DNA of 64,000 bases from NCBI RefSeq assembly GCF_041262585.1, contig NZ_JBGCBZ010000003.1, forward strand, positions 248,001 through 312,000. Reading direction: 5' to 3'. This document shows, one piece after another, positions 16,831 through 25,013 of the stretch. The translations under genes were made by a program, and so were the position numbers. The first letter of the stretch is position 1, and every line of letters begins with the position of its first letter. The notes beneath the pieces were generated by a model. That model worked only from the letters and a program-made list of their open reading frames with translations. It made no database searches and was not told the origin of the DNA. Source of the DNA: JAOEGB01 sp041262585. Lineage in GTDB: Bacteria; Actinomycetota; Actinomycetes; Streptosporangiales; Streptosporangiaceae.

Positions 16831-17711
16831 GCGAGCAGCCCGCTCCCCCGGACGAGTTCCTGGTCCTCGCGGTGCTTCAGCACCGCCCCGAGCGTCGCCG
16901 CCGCCAGGCCGGGGTCGAGAGCGGTGGCGCCGAGCGTCAGCAGGGCCTCGGTCCAGTCGAGCGTCTCGGCGATGCCGGGCGGCTTGACCAGGTCCGCTCC
17001 GCGCAGGCGCCCGGCGGCCCGCGCGACGTCCGTCGCGAGCCGCTCGGCGCACTCCGGGAGGCGCCTGCGCAGGATCGCCACCTCCCGGTCGAAGCCCGGG
17101 TGCTCCAGCCAGTGGTAGAGGCAGCGCCGCTTGAGCGCGTCGTGCACCTCGCGGGTCCGGTTGGAGGTGACGACCACGACCGGAGGGGCCGCCGCGCTGA
17201 TCGTGCCCAGCTCGGGGATGGAGATGGTGTAGTCGGACAGGACCTCGAGGAGGAACGCCTCGAACTCGTCGTCCGCCCGGTCGATCTCGTCGACGAGCAG
17301 CACGCTCGGCGTGGTCTCCAGGGCCTGGAGCAGCGGACGGGCGATCAGGAACCGCCTGTCGTAGATCTCGCCTTCGAGGGCCCTCACATCGGTCGCGCCC
17401 GCCGCCTCTGCGGCCTTCAGGTGCAGGAGCTGGCGGGCGAAGTCCCAGTCGTAGAGCGCCTGCGCCGCGTCCAGGCCCTCGTAGCACTGCAGCCTGATCA
17501 TCGGCGCCCCGAGGATCGCCGACAGAGTCTTGGCCAGCTCCGTCTTGCCGACGCCCGCCTCCCCTTCGAGGAAGAGCGGGCGGCCCATCCTCAGGGCGAG
17601 GAACACCGCCGTCGCGAGCCCCTCGTCCGCCAGGTAGTCCCATTGGTCGAGCAGCTCCGCGACATCGGCGGGCGAGTCGATGTCGGACGCCGTGATTGTC
17701 CGCCGCAGCAC
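16827..17711 (-). CDS. MoxR family AAA ATPase, CoxD-like
   Basis: The 294-residue AAA+ protein has Walker A GEAGVGKTELAKTL, Walker B VLLVDEIDRADDEFE, sensor 1 VVVVTSNRTREVHDALKRR with the Arg finger, and a C-terminal lid. MoxR/CoxD proteins act as chaperones that insert metal cofactors, paired with a VWA partner, which follows here with a 4-bp overlap. It is first in a four-gene run (ATPase, VWA, XdhC, MocA-like) that looks like the accessory half of a CO/xanthine dehydrogenase cluster. Confidence 0.9.
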   Translation of the reverse strand: MLRRTITASDIDSPADVAELLDQWDYLADEGLATAVFLALRMGRPLFLEGEAGVGKTELAKTLSAILGAPMIRLQCYEGLDAAQALYDWDFARQLLHLKAAEAAGATDVRALEGEIYDRRFLIARPLLQALETTPSVLLVDEIDRADDEFEAFLLEVLSDYTISIPELGTISAAAPPVVVVTSNRTREVHDALKRRCLYHWLEHPGFDREVAILRRRLPECAERLATDVARAAGRLRGADLVKPPGIAETLDWTEALLTLGATALDPGLAAATLGAVLKHREDQELVRGSGLLA

Positions 17712-17850
17712 ACCCTCAGGCTACGTGCAGCCGGTTCCGCCCCGCTCTGGCCGATTCCGCCAACAAAGGCGGGTGCCCGTGCCCACCATTGCCACGATCA
17801 CACAGTGCCCCCCATGCGTCACCGGGAGGGTGGAGTCTAGATTTGTTCCG

Positions 17851-18462
17851 GTGACGACCCTCGGGCCTGTTCTCGGGCTTCACGGCTCTCCCGCGGTGAG
17901 CGCGCTGGCGGCGGAGCTGAGCGCGCGGTGGGCGGAGCCGCACCGGCGCTATCACACGACCACCCACCTGCGGGCGGTCCTCGCCGCGATCGAGCCGCTC
18001 GCCGCCCTGGCCGAGGACGCCGGCGCCGTACGGCTGGCCGCCTGGTTCCACGACGCCGTCTACGAGGGCCGCCCGGGATGGGACGAGGAGAGGAGCGCAC
18101 AGCTCGCCGAGGCGAGGCTTCCGGCGTGCGGAGTGGCCCCGGCGCGCGTCCGGGAGGTGGCCCGCATCGTCCGGGTGACGGCCGGGCACGCCTATGACCC
18201 CGGCGACGCCAACGCGGCCGTGCTGTGCGACGCCGACCTGTCCGTCCTCGGCGGTTCCCTCCAGGAGTACGAGGCGTACGCGAGAGCCGTACGGGAGGAG
18301 TACCGCCATGTGCCGGACGAGCTGTTCCGGACCGGCAGGTCGGCCGTCCTGCGGGCGCTCCTCGGCGAGGACCCCCTCTACGGCACGGCCGCCGGACGCG
18401 ATCTGTGGGAGCGGCGGGCCAGGGAGAACATGACCCGGGAGCTCGCCGCCCTCAGCGGTTAG
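17851..18462 (+). CDS. HD domain protein, predicted metal-dependent phosphohydrolase
   Basis: The protein (about 203 residues) carries the motifs of the small predicted HD phosphohydrolases: RRYHTTTHLRAVL (residues near 33), AAWFHDAVYEG (HD pair) and LCDADLSVLG (third Asp). The substrate is unknown. The start is uncertain. GTG 17851 precedes the conserved region, while GTG 17830 directly follows GGGAGG and is also possible. It is divergent from the MoxR gene, and its last 11 bp overlap the convergent DUF4031 gene. Confidence 0.8.
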   Translation: MTTLGPVLGLHGSPAVSALAAELSARWAEPHRRYHTTTHLRAVLAAIEPLAALAEDAGAVRLAAWFHDAVYEGRPGWDEERSAQLAEARLPACGVAPARVREVARIVRVTAGHAYDPGDANAAVLCDADLSVLGGSLQEYEAYARAVREEYRHVPDELFRTGRSAVLRALLGEDPLYGTAAGRDLWERRARENMTRELAALSG

Positions 18463-18748
18463 CGACCGGCCGCGTCTCGGGTGCCTTGGGCGTCTTCGGG
18501 CGGCGGAGGCCGGAGGCGCGGAGGCGGAGGACCAGCTCGCGGCTGGACACCGGCTCGGCGCCCAGCAGGACCGCCCGCTCGTAGACGGTCTCCGGCACGT
18601 CGTAGTGGTCCCGGTCGAAGGCCCGCTCGGGCACCCCCAGGAGCCGGGCGAACGCGTGCAGTTCCTCGTGCGACTCGTCGCTGACCAGATGGGACCAGAG
18701 CAGCCCCCGGGGGCCGGGCCAGTTCGGCCGATCGATCAGCACGCTCAC
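18452..18748 (-). CDS. DUF4031 domain protein
   Basis: This is a 98-residue protein with the compact DUF4031 pattern: SVLIDRPNWPGPRGLLWSHLVSDESHEELHAFARLLGVPERAFDRDHYDVPE. Conserved Trp, His and Asp residues suggest a metal or nucleic-acid binding fold, but the function is unknown. It converges on the HD gene with an 11-bp overlap and lies divergent from the ssu operon. Confidence 0.85.
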   Translation of the reverse strand: MSVLIDRPNWPGPRGLLWSHLVSDESHEELHAFARLLGVPERAFDRDHYDVPETVYERAVLLGAEPVSSRELVLRLRASGLRRPKTPKAPETRPVANR

Positions 18749-18762
18749 AGCTCAGTATAGAT

Positions 18763-18797
18763 TACCCATTGACTTGGTAGGAAATACCGGCAATGCT
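18763..18797 (+). promoter_or_regulatory. Promoter and operator-like repeats of the ssu operon
   Basis: TTGACT (18769-18774) is followed after 17 bp by AATGCT (18792-18797), a reasonable housekeeping promoter. Around the -35 lie TACC (18763-18766), GGTA (18776-18779) and TACC (18785-18788), forming two overlapping inverted repeats. This is a likely operator for sulfur-starvation control, but I cannot name the regulator. The local sequence is far more AT-rich than its surroundings. Confidence 0.5.
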
Positions 18798-18835
18798 TCA
18801 GGGGAATCGCACGCCCGCCTTCCTTGCGAGGTCCC

Positions 18836-19681
18836 ATGTCCGTCCTTGAACTGGGGACGCCCGTCCGTACGGAGATCAGTCCCGGCCCGCGGCCCTCCCC
18901 AGCAGCTCAGAACCGGCGCCCACGCGGAAAGGCCTGGCAGCGGTGGATCAGCCCGCTCGTCCTCGTCGTCGTCTGGCAGATCGCGAGCAGCACCGGTGTG
19001 CTGCCCACGCGCCTGCTCGCGGCGCCCTCCACGATCGCCACGACGGCGGTCGACCTCGTCCAGTCCGGCACGCTGCCCACGGCCATCGCCGTGTCGCTCC
19101 AGCGGGTGCTGATCGGGTTCGCCGCCGGCGGGCTCGCCGGCGTCGGTCTGGCGCTGGTCGCCGGACTCAGCCACAAAGGGGAGAACGCGGTCGACCCGAT
19201 CATGCAGATGCTCCGCGCGCTGCCGTTCTTCGGACTGATCCCGCTGTTCATCCTCTGGTTCGGCATCGGCGAGACGCCCAAGATCCTGCTCGTGGCGCTC
19301 GCGGTGTCGTTCCCCCTCTACCTGAACACCTTCGCGGGCATCCGCGGAGTGGACGGCAAGCTGGCCGAGGTCGCGCGCACGGTCAGGCTCAGCAATACCC
19401 AGCTGATCCGGCACATCGTGCTGCCGGGCGCGCTCCCCCAGACGCTCGTCGGCCTGCGGCAGAGCCTCGGCGTCGCGTGGCTCGCGCTCATCGTCGCCGA
19501 GCAGGTCAACGCCAACGCCGGTCTCGGCTACATGATCAACGACGCCCGGGAGTTCCTCCGGACCGACGTGATCGTCGTGGGGCTCCTCGTCTACAGCGCC
19601 CTCGGCCTGCTGACCGACGCCCTGGTCCGCCTGCTGGAGAGGAGGGCGCTGACATGGCGACGCGAGTTCCTGTCGAGGTGA
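18836..19681 (+). CDS. ssuC: Sulfonate ABC transporter permease
   Basis: The protein (about 281 residues) is a BPD-type inner-membrane permease with about six helices and the conserved EAA loop LAEVARTVRLSNTQLIRHIVLPGALPQTLVGLRQSLGVAWLALIVAEQ. This is characteristic of the SsuC/TauC/nitrate family. ATG 18836 has GCGAGG just upstream. Its 3' end overlaps the ATPase gene by 28 bp. With the following ssuB, ssuA and ssuD genes it forms an alkanesulfonate uptake and desulfonation operon. Confidence 0.93.
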   Translation: MSVLELGTPVRTEISPGPRPSPAAQNRRPRGKAWQRWISPLVLVVVWQIASSTGVLPTRLLAAPSTIATTAVDLVQSGTLPTAIAVSLQRVLIGFAAGGLAGVGLALVAGLSHKGENAVDPIMQMLRALPFFGLIPLFILWFGIGETPKILLVALAVSFPLYLNTFAGIRGVDGKLAEVARTVRLSNTQLIRHIVLPGALPQTLVGLRQSLGVAWLALIVAEQVNANAGLGYMINDAREFLRTDVIVVGLLVYSALGLLTDALVRLLERRALTWRREFLSR

Positions 19682-20379
19682 GGGGCCTCACCCGCAGGTT
19701 CGGCGAGCGGACGGTGCTGGACCGGCTCGACCTGGAAATCGGGAGGGGCGAGTTCATCGCCCTGCTGGGCCGCAGCGGATCCGGCAAGTCCACCCTGCTG
19801 CGCGCGCTCGCCGGGCTGGACGGCGAGGTCGAGGGCGGCCTGACGGTGACCGACTCGGTCGCGGTGGCCTTCCAGGAGCCGCGCCTGATCCCCTGGAAGC
19901 GGGTCCACGCCAACATCGCGCTCGGCCTGCCGGGAAAGGGCCCGGCACCCGGCCCGAAGGAGCGGGCGGACGCCGCGCTGGCGGAGGTCGGGCTGTCCGA
20001 GCGGGCCGACGCGTGGCCGCTCACGCTCTCCGGCGGCGAGGCGCAGCGGGCCAGCCTGGCGCGCGCCCTCGTCCGCGAGCCCGAGCTGCTGCTGCTCGAC
20101 GAGCCGTTCAGCGCCCTCGACGCGCTGACCCGGATCACCATCCACCAGCTCGTCCTCCAGCTCTGGTCGGTTCACCGGCCGGCCGTGCTGCTGGTCACCC
20201 ACGACGTGGACGAGGCGCTGCTGCTGGCCGACCGCGTCCTCGTCCTCGACGAGGGCCGCATCGCCCACGACTCCGCCGTCTCCACACCGCGTCCCCGCCA
20301 CCGCGACCACCCCGATCTGCTGTCGCTCCGCGCCACCCTCCTCTCCGCTCTCGGCGTGTCCCCCGAAGGAAGCTCATGA
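19654..20379 (+). CDS. ssuB: Sulfonate ABC transporter ATP-binding protein
   Basis: The 241-residue ATPase has Walker A GRSGSGKSTLL, Q-loop VAFQEPRLIPWKRV, signature LSGGEAQRASLARAL, Walker B LLLLDEPFSALD and H-loop VTHDVDEA. The EPRLIPW wording after the Q-loop is typical of SsuB/TauB. ATG 19654 follows GGAGAGGAGGG and lies inside the end of ssuC. Its stop overlaps the ssuA start as ATGA. Confidence 0.94.
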   Translation: MATRVPVEVRGLTRRFGERTVLDRLDLEIGRGEFIALLGRSGSGKSTLLRALAGLDGEVEGGLTVTDSVAVAFQEPRLIPWKRVHANIALGLPGKGPAPGPKERADAALAEVGLSERADAWPLTLSGGEAQRASLARALVREPELLLLDEPFSALDALTRITIHQLVLQLWSVHRPAVLLVTHDVDEALLLADRVLVLDEGRIAHDSAVSTPRPRHRDHPDLLSLRATLLSALGVSPEGSS

Positions 20380-20435
20380 CCAGGAACATGACCACGAATA
20401 TGACCCGGAATATGACCCGGAATATGACCAGGAAA
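20376..20435 (+). repeat. Five 12-bp tandem repeats, each with an in-frame ATG, at the ssuA start
   Basis: Five consecutive 12-bp units begin at 20376, 20388, 20400, 20412 and 20424 with consensus ATGACCCGGAAT. They encode MTRN, MTTN, MTRN, MTRN and MTRK. Units three and four are identical. Every unit offers an in-frame start codon ahead of the lipoprotein signal sequence. Confidence 0.9.
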
Positions 20436-21428
20436 CTGCTCGCCGCGCTCCTCCTCACCGTCTCCCTCGGCTCCCTCGGTACGGCCTGTGCCAACACCGG
20501 CTCCACCGACGACTCGGCCGCCGGAAAGCCGGCCGGTGGCTCCGGCTCGGGCGTGACTCTGCGCGTGGGCGACCAGAAGGCCGGGGTGCAGGCGGTGCTC
20601 AAGGCCGCCGGGCTGCTCGACGGGACGCCTTACGCGATCACGTGGTCCCAGTTCACGTCCGGCCCGCCGCTGCTGGAGGCGGTGAACGCGGGAGCGATCG
20701 ACATCGGCGGCGTCGGCAACACCCCGCCGGTCTTCGCCGCCGCCGCCGGCTCCAAGATCACGGTGGTCGCCGCCTACCAGCAGAACCCCACGGCGCTCTC
20801 GATCGTGGTGCCGGAGGGATCCGCGATCACCTCTCCCGCCCAGTTCAAGGGCAAGAAGATCGCGGTGGCCAAGGGCAGCGCGTCGCACTACCACCTGCTG
20901 GCCGTCCTGAAGAAGGAGGGCCTGTCGTTCAAGGACATCCAGCCGCAGTATCTCCAGCCCGCCGACGCGCTCGCGGCCTTCACGTCCGGCACGGTCGACG
21001 CGTGGGCCATCTGGGACCCGTTCGCCGCCCAGGTGAAGATCCAGAACAAGGCGAAGCCGGTCGTCGACGGCAACGGCTATGTCAGCGGGCTGAGCTTCGA
21101 GGTCGCCTCCCCCGCGGCGGTCACCGGGAAGGAGACGGCCATCCGCGACTTCCTCACCCGGCTCGCCAAGGCGCGGACCTGGGCCGCGTCCCACCAGGCC
21201 GAGTGGGCCAAGGTGTGGGCGCAGGAGACCGGCCTCCCGGCGGATGTCGCGAACGCCGCGGTGGTCAACTCCGTCGCCACCCCGATCGCGATCGACGACT
21301 CCGTCGTCACATCCCAGCAGGAGATCACCGACGCGTTCACGGCCGAGGGCCTGATCCCGGGCAGCGTGAAGTTCTCCGGCTTCGTCGACAACCGGTTCAA
21401 CGACGTCGTGGGGAAGGCACAGCAGTGA
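20376..21428 (+). CDS. ssuA: Sulfonate ABC transporter substrate-binding lipoprotein
   Basis: The precursor has 350 residues if read from the first ATG. After five MTRN-like repeats comes a hydrophobic signal (KLLAALLLTVSLGSLGTAC) with lipidation Cys38, though the box GTAC is slightly non-canonical. The mature part is a type 2 periplasmic-binding fold of the SsuA/NMT1 family (VGDQKAGVQAVLKAAGLL, NAGAIDIGGVGNTPPVFAAAAG, AWAIWDPFAAQ). It captures alkanesulfonates at the cell surface. GAAGGAAG lies before the first ATG, which overlaps the ssuB stop. The last repeat ATG (20424) would give a conventional signal peptide. Confidence 0.92.
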   Translation: MTRNMTTNMTRNMTRNMTRKLLAALLLTVSLGSLGTACANTGSTDDSAAGKPAGGSGSGVTLRVGDQKAGVQAVLKAAGLLDGTPYAITWSQFTSGPPLLEAVNAGAIDIGGVGNTPPVFAAAAGSKITVVAAYQQNPTALSIVVPEGSAITSPAQFKGKKIAVAKGSASHYHLLAVLKKEGLSFKDIQPQYLQPADALAAFTSGTVDAWAIWDPFAAQVKIQNKAKPVVDGNGYVSGLSFEVASPAAVTGKETAIRDFLTRLAKARTWAASHQAEWAKVWAQETGLPADVANAAVVNSVATPIAIDDSVVTSQQEITDAFTAEGLIPGSVKFSGFVDNRFNDVVGKAQQ

Positions 21429-22537
21429 GGTTCCACTGGTTCCTGCCCACGACGGGCGACAGCCGGGCGATCGTCGGCGGCGGCCACGGGCTCCACCGGG
21501 GCCACGGCCATCCCACGGCCAGCGTGTACCGCCCGCCGTCGATCGACTACCTCGGCCAGATCGCCCGCTCGGCCGAGCAGCTCGGCTTCGAGGCCGTGCT
21601 GACCCCGACGGGCACCTTCTGCGAGGACGCCTGGCTGGTCACGGCCGCCCTGACCCAGGTCACGAAGCGGCTGAAGTTCCTCGTCGCGTTCCGGCCCGGG
21701 TTCCTGTCGCCGACGCTGGCCGCCCAGATGGCCGCCACCTACCAGCGGATCTCCGGCGGGCGGCTGCTGCTCAACGTGGTCACGGGCGGCGAGACCACCG
21801 AGCAGAAGCGGTTCGGCGACCACCTGTCCAAGGACGAGCGGTATGCCAGGACCGACGAGTTCCTGTCCATCGTCCGGGGCGCGTGGGACGGGCCGTTCGA
21901 CTTCACCGGCGAGCACTACGACGTCGAGGGCGCGATGGTGGCCGAGCGGCCCTCCCCCGTCCCCGAGCTGTACTTCGGCGGCTCCTCGGCGGCCGCCGGG
22001 CCGGTCGCGGCCAAGCACGTGAACGTCTACCTGACGTGGGGCGAGCCGCCGTCGCAGGTCGCGACGAAGCTCGACTGGATCCGCGAGCTGGCCGCGGCCG
22101 AGAACCGCACGCTGCGGTTCGGCATCCGCCTGCACGTGATCACCCGGGACACCGCCGACGAGGCCTGGGCCGAGGCCCAGCGGCTGCTGGAGCGGATCGA
22201 CCCCCAGGACATCGAGTCGGCGCGGAAGATCCTCAGCCGCAGCGACTCCGTCGGCCAGCAGCGCATGCTCGCGCTCCATGACGGATTCCGCGGTGGAAAG
22301 GCCCGCGACCTGGAGATCTACCCGAACCTCTGGGCGGGGGTCGGCCTCGTCCGCGGCGGGGCGGGAACGGCCCTGGTCGGCAGCCACGGGGAGGTCGCCG
22401 ACCTGGTGGAGGAGTACGCCTCGCTGGGGATCGAGGAGTTCGTCCTGTCCGGCTATCCCCATCTGGAGGAGGCCTACTGGTTCGGCGAGGGCGTGCTGCC
22501 CGAGCTCCGCCGCCGCGGCGTGCTCTTGCCCCGATAA
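21425..22537 (+). CDS. ssuD: FMNH2-dependent alkanesulfonate monooxygenase
   Basis: The 370-residue luciferase-like flavoenzyme starts at GTG 21425, overlapping the ssuA stop as GTGA. SsuD features are FHWFLPTTGDSR, YLGQIARSAEQLGFEAVLTPTGTFCEDAW, FLVAFRPGFLSPTLAAQMAATYQRISGGRLLLNVVTGG and YPHLEEAYWFGEGVLP. It releases sulfite from alkanesulfonates using reduced FMN. No SsuE-type flavin reductase is in the operon, so FMNH2 must come from elsewhere. It is the last gene of the operon. Confidence 0.94.
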   Translation: MRFHWFLPTTGDSRAIVGGGHGLHRGHGHPTASVYRPPSIDYLGQIARSAEQLGFEAVLTPTGTFCEDAWLVTAALTQVTKRLKFLVAFRPGFLSPTLAAQMAATYQRISGGRLLLNVVTGGETTEQKRFGDHLSKDERYARTDEFLSIVRGAWDGPFDFTGEHYDVEGAMVAERPSPVPELYFGGSSAAAGPVAAKHVNVYLTWGEPPSQVATKLDWIRELAAAENRTLRFGIRLHVITRDTADEAWAEAQRLLERIDPQDIESARKILSRSDSVGQQRMLALHDGFRGGKARDLEIYPNLWAGVGLVRGGAGTALVGSHGEVADLVEEYASLGIEEFVLSGYPHLEEAYWFGEGVLPELRRRGVLLPR

Positions 22538-22606
22538 CCCGTTGTCCTGATATACCGCCATACGGCAGAGTCGTCCCGCTCACCATCGACCGGGAGGACC
22601 CCCAGC

Positions 22607-23920
22607 GTGCCGCGTGGCCCGATCCTGCTGATCTGCCTGCTGCTCTCTCTCCTCGTGCCGGGGACGGCCGCCGCCGCCCCGGCCGGGGAGCGCGATGACG
22701 GCATCCTGGCGAAGCTCAAGGCCGTCCACGGCCTGAAGGTCGTGTCGAAGAAGCGGGTGTCCGCGAAGTACACCCTCTTCACGCTGACCTTCACCCAGCC
22801 GGTCGACCACCGGCACCCGGGCGCGGGGACCTTCAAGCAGCGGCTGAGCGTCATGCACCGGTCGGCCTCCCTGCCGACCGTGCTCTTCACCAGCGGATAC
22901 TCCCTGTACGGCGGGAGCCGTCTCAGCGAGCCGTCAAGGATCCTGGGCGGCAACGAGATCGCGGTCGAGCACCGGTTCTTCGGCGCCTCCACGCCCAAAC
23001 CGAAGGACTGGACGAAGCTCGACATCTGGCAGGAGGCGAGCGACGAGCACGCGATCGTCCAGGCGCTCAAGCCGATCTACACGGGCAACTGGATCGCCGC
23101 CGGGGGCAGCAAGGGCGGCATGACGGCCGTCTACCACCGCCGCTTCTACCCCGGCGACGTCAGCGGCGTCGTCGCGTACGTGGCTCCCAACGACGCCGTC
23201 AACTCCGACGACCGGCGCTACGAGGAGTTCTTCACCCAGGTGGGCACCCCCGCGTGCCGTACGGCGCTGCGGAACGTGCAGCGGGAGGCGCTGAAGCGGC
23301 GGGCCAGGCTCGTGCCGAAGCTCAAGGCCCTCGCGAAGCGGGACGGCCTCACCTTCACGAAGACGGTGGGCAGCGCCGACCGCTCCTTCGAGCTCAGCGT
23401 GCTCGACTCCGTCTGGACCTTCTGGCAGTACTTCGGCACGCGCTACTGCGGCGGCATCCCGGGCAGCAGCGCGTCGGACACCGCGATCTTCCGGTGGGTC
23501 GGCAAGATCCAGCAGTGGTACGTGTACACCGACCAGGGCATCGCCCCCTATCTCGGCTACTACTACCAGGCGGCCACCCAGCTCGGCTGGGCCACGCTGA
23601 GCTTCGGCCACCTGAAGGGCCTGCTCCGCCATCCCGGGCTCTACCAGGCCAATTCGAGCCTGCCGAAGTCTCTGCGGTCCCGGTACGACGGCGCGGCGAT
23701 GAAGGACGTCGACGCCTGGGTGACCGGGCGGTCCAGCGAGATGATGTTCGTCTACGGGGAGTACGACCCGTGGAGCGCCGAGCGGTTCACCCCCCGGGGC
23801 GGCGACTGCCACGTGTTCGTCGCCCCCAAGGGGAACCACGGAGCGAGCATCGCCACGCTGTCCGCCGCCGACGAGGAGAAGGCCACCGCGGTCCTCAGCC
23901 GATGGGCCGGGGTGAGCTGA
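22607..23920 (+). CDS. Secreted S37-type (PS-10) tripeptidyl aminopeptidase
   Basis: The 437-residue precursor has a signal peptide (RGPILLICLLLSLLVPGTAAAA). It matches the Streptomyces PS-10/S37 alpha-beta hydrolase peptidases: FTQPVDHRHPGAGTFKQRLSVMHR at the start, nucleophile Ser in IAAGGSKGGMTAVYH, Asp in MMFVYGEYDPWSAERF and His in APKGNHGAS. It probably removes tripeptides from extracellular proteins. The start is GTG 22607 with GGGAGGA upstream. It stands alone between ssuD and a convergent small gene. Confidence 0.88.
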   Translation: MPRGPILLICLLLSLLVPGTAAAAPAGERDDGILAKLKAVHGLKVVSKKRVSAKYTLFTLTFTQPVDHRHPGAGTFKQRLSVMHRSASLPTVLFTSGYSLYGGSRLSEPSRILGGNEIAVEHRFFGASTPKPKDWTKLDIWQEASDEHAIVQALKPIYTGNWIAAGGSKGGMTAVYHRRFYPGDVSGVVAYVAPNDAVNSDDRRYEEFFTQVGTPACRTALRNVQREALKRRARLVPKLKALAKRDGLTFTKTVGSADRSFELSVLDSVWTFWQYFGTRYCGGIPGSSASDTAIFRWVGKIQQWYVYTDQGIAPYLGYYYQAATQLGWATLSFGHLKGLLRHPGLYQANSSLPKSLRSRYDGAAMKDVDAWVTGRSSEMMFVYGEYDPWSAERFTPRGGDCHVFVAPKGNHGASIATLSAADEEKATAVLSRWAGVS

Positions 23921-23944
23921 CTCCGCATCCGCATCCTGGGCGCG

Positions 23945-24427
23945 TTACACCCGGTCGGGCGCCTCTCCGCGGTCCCGGATAAGGGCGCTCAGCTCCGCGA
24001 CGGCCTTGCGGGACCGCTCCCGCTCGGTGCTCTGGATCCCCATCGCGCCGAGGGTGAGCCCGTTGGCCAGGTCCAGCTTCGGCCACGGGTCGCCCTCGAC
24101 CATGGTGACGTCGATCACCTCCGGCCACTCGTAGCGGTGGACCTTGAGCGCGTTCACCACGGTGATCCCCCGCTCGTCGGCCGTGACCCGGAGCCGGCCG
24201 AGCAGGTGCAGCACGCCCGCCACGAGGCAGCCGAACACGGCCATGCCGAGCCGGTCCGGCAGCTTGAACTGCGGCGGCAGCATGACCGCGAGGACCACGG
24301 AGCCCACCACCATCACGACCGCCAGGCCGTACGCGATGATCCGGGCGCGCCGGGGACGCCAGGTCACGGGCAGCGGCGGCGGCGTGCGGTCAGCCATGAC
24401 GGCTCCCTCGGAGGGCTGCGCACTCAT
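23945..24427 (-). CDS. Small membrane protein with PH-like domain
   Basis: The protein has 160 residues (or 150 from the second Met at 24397). Two N-terminal helices (IIAYGLAVVMVVGSVVLAVML and LGMAVFGCLVAGVLHLLG) are followed by a soluble domain (RVTADERGITVVNALKVHRYEWPEVIDVTMVEGDPWPKLDLANGLTLGAMGIQSTE). That layout is typical of the bacterial PH-domain proteins often found next to ribH in actinobacteria. The function is unknown. It is transcribed away from ribH, with a 53-bp repeat array in between. Confidence 0.82.
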   Translation of the reverse strand: MSAQPSEGAVMADRTPPPLPVTWRPRRARIIAYGLAVVMVVGSVVLAVMLPPQFKLPDRLGMAVFGCLVAGVLHLLGRLRVTADERGITVVNALKVHRYEWPEVIDVTMVEGDPWPKLDLANGLTLGAMGIQSTERERSRKAVAELSALIRDRGEAPDRV

Positions 24428-24544
24428 GCATGATCACCAATACAGTTTTCCCAGCTTGGATCGGAGGAATGCGAACCCACGCATGATCACGACCGGGATT
24501 GGGGCGGGTCACGGCGGACGCCCGGGAATCTGTGCATGATCACG
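24428..24544 (+). repeat. 53-bp repeat array C (three cores, two units)
   Basis: GCATGATCAC cores start at 24428, 24481 and 24534, exactly 53 bp apart. The second and third cores are preceded by GCGAACCCAC and GGGAATCTGT. In the + direction, units 24430-24486 (MITNTVFPAWIGGMRTHA) and 24483-24539 (MITTGIGAGHGGRPGICA) are open and joined by ATGA. The third core contains, on the minus strand, the ribH stop codon. The array fills the whole gap between ribH and the membrane-protein gene, reading antisense to both. Confidence 0.85.
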
Positions 24545-25013
24545 GCGAGGGGAGGGTGCGGAGGATGAGGGCGGTTTCGAGGGCGGCGACGGTGGCCTCG
24601 TAGCCCTTGTCCTCCTTGCTCCCCGGCAGGCCCGACCGGTCGACGGCCTGGTCGAGCGTGTCACACGTGAGCACCCCGTTGCCGACCGGTGTGGACTCGT
24701 CGAGGGACACCCTGGTCAGGCCCGACGTCACCGAGTCGCAGACGTAGTCGAAGTGGGCCGTCTCGCCTCTGATGACGGCGCCGAGCGCCACCACCGCGTC
24801 GCACCGCCTCGCCAGGGCCTGCGCCACCACCGGGATCTCCAGCGAACCCGCCACGCGCACCGTCACCGTGGCGGCGCCGCTGTCCTCGGCAGCCTGTACG
24901 GCTCTCGCCAGCAACTGGTCGGTGATCTTCTCGTGCCAGCGCGCCGCGACGATGCCGACGGTCAGCCCTCCCGCGTCCACCCTCTGCGCGTCCGGACGCC
25001 CGTCGCCACTCAT
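24540..25013 (-). CDS. ribH: 6,7-dimethyl-8-ribityllumazine synthase
   Basis: The 157-residue lumazine synthase shows GIVAARWHEKITDQLLARAV, RVAGSLEIPVVAQAL, VVALGAVIRGETAHFDYVCDSV (catalytic His in the ETAHFDYV motif) and GVLTCDTLDQAVDRS. It condenses the ribityl-aminouracil with dihydroxybutanone phosphate in riboflavin synthesis. ATG 25013 overlaps the ribBA stop as ATGA. The terminal TGA lies inside a 53-bp repeat core. Final gene of the rib operon. Confidence 0.96.
   Translation of the reverse strand: MSGDGRPDAQRVDAGGLTVGIVAARWHEKITDQLLARAVQAAEDSGAATVTVRVAGSLEIPVVAQALARRCDAVVALGAVIRGETAHFDYVCDSVTSGLTRVSLDESTPVGNGVLTCDTLDQAVDRSGLPGSKEDKGYEATVAALETALILRTLPSP

Noticed and set aside
22130..22150. 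Further repeat cores: TGATCA inside ssuD, rpoZ (48002), carB (53571) and the DppD-like gene (34015)
   Set aside because: These lie within conserved coding sequence, lack the GGGAANCC block and are not spaced by 53 bp, so they are chance hits.
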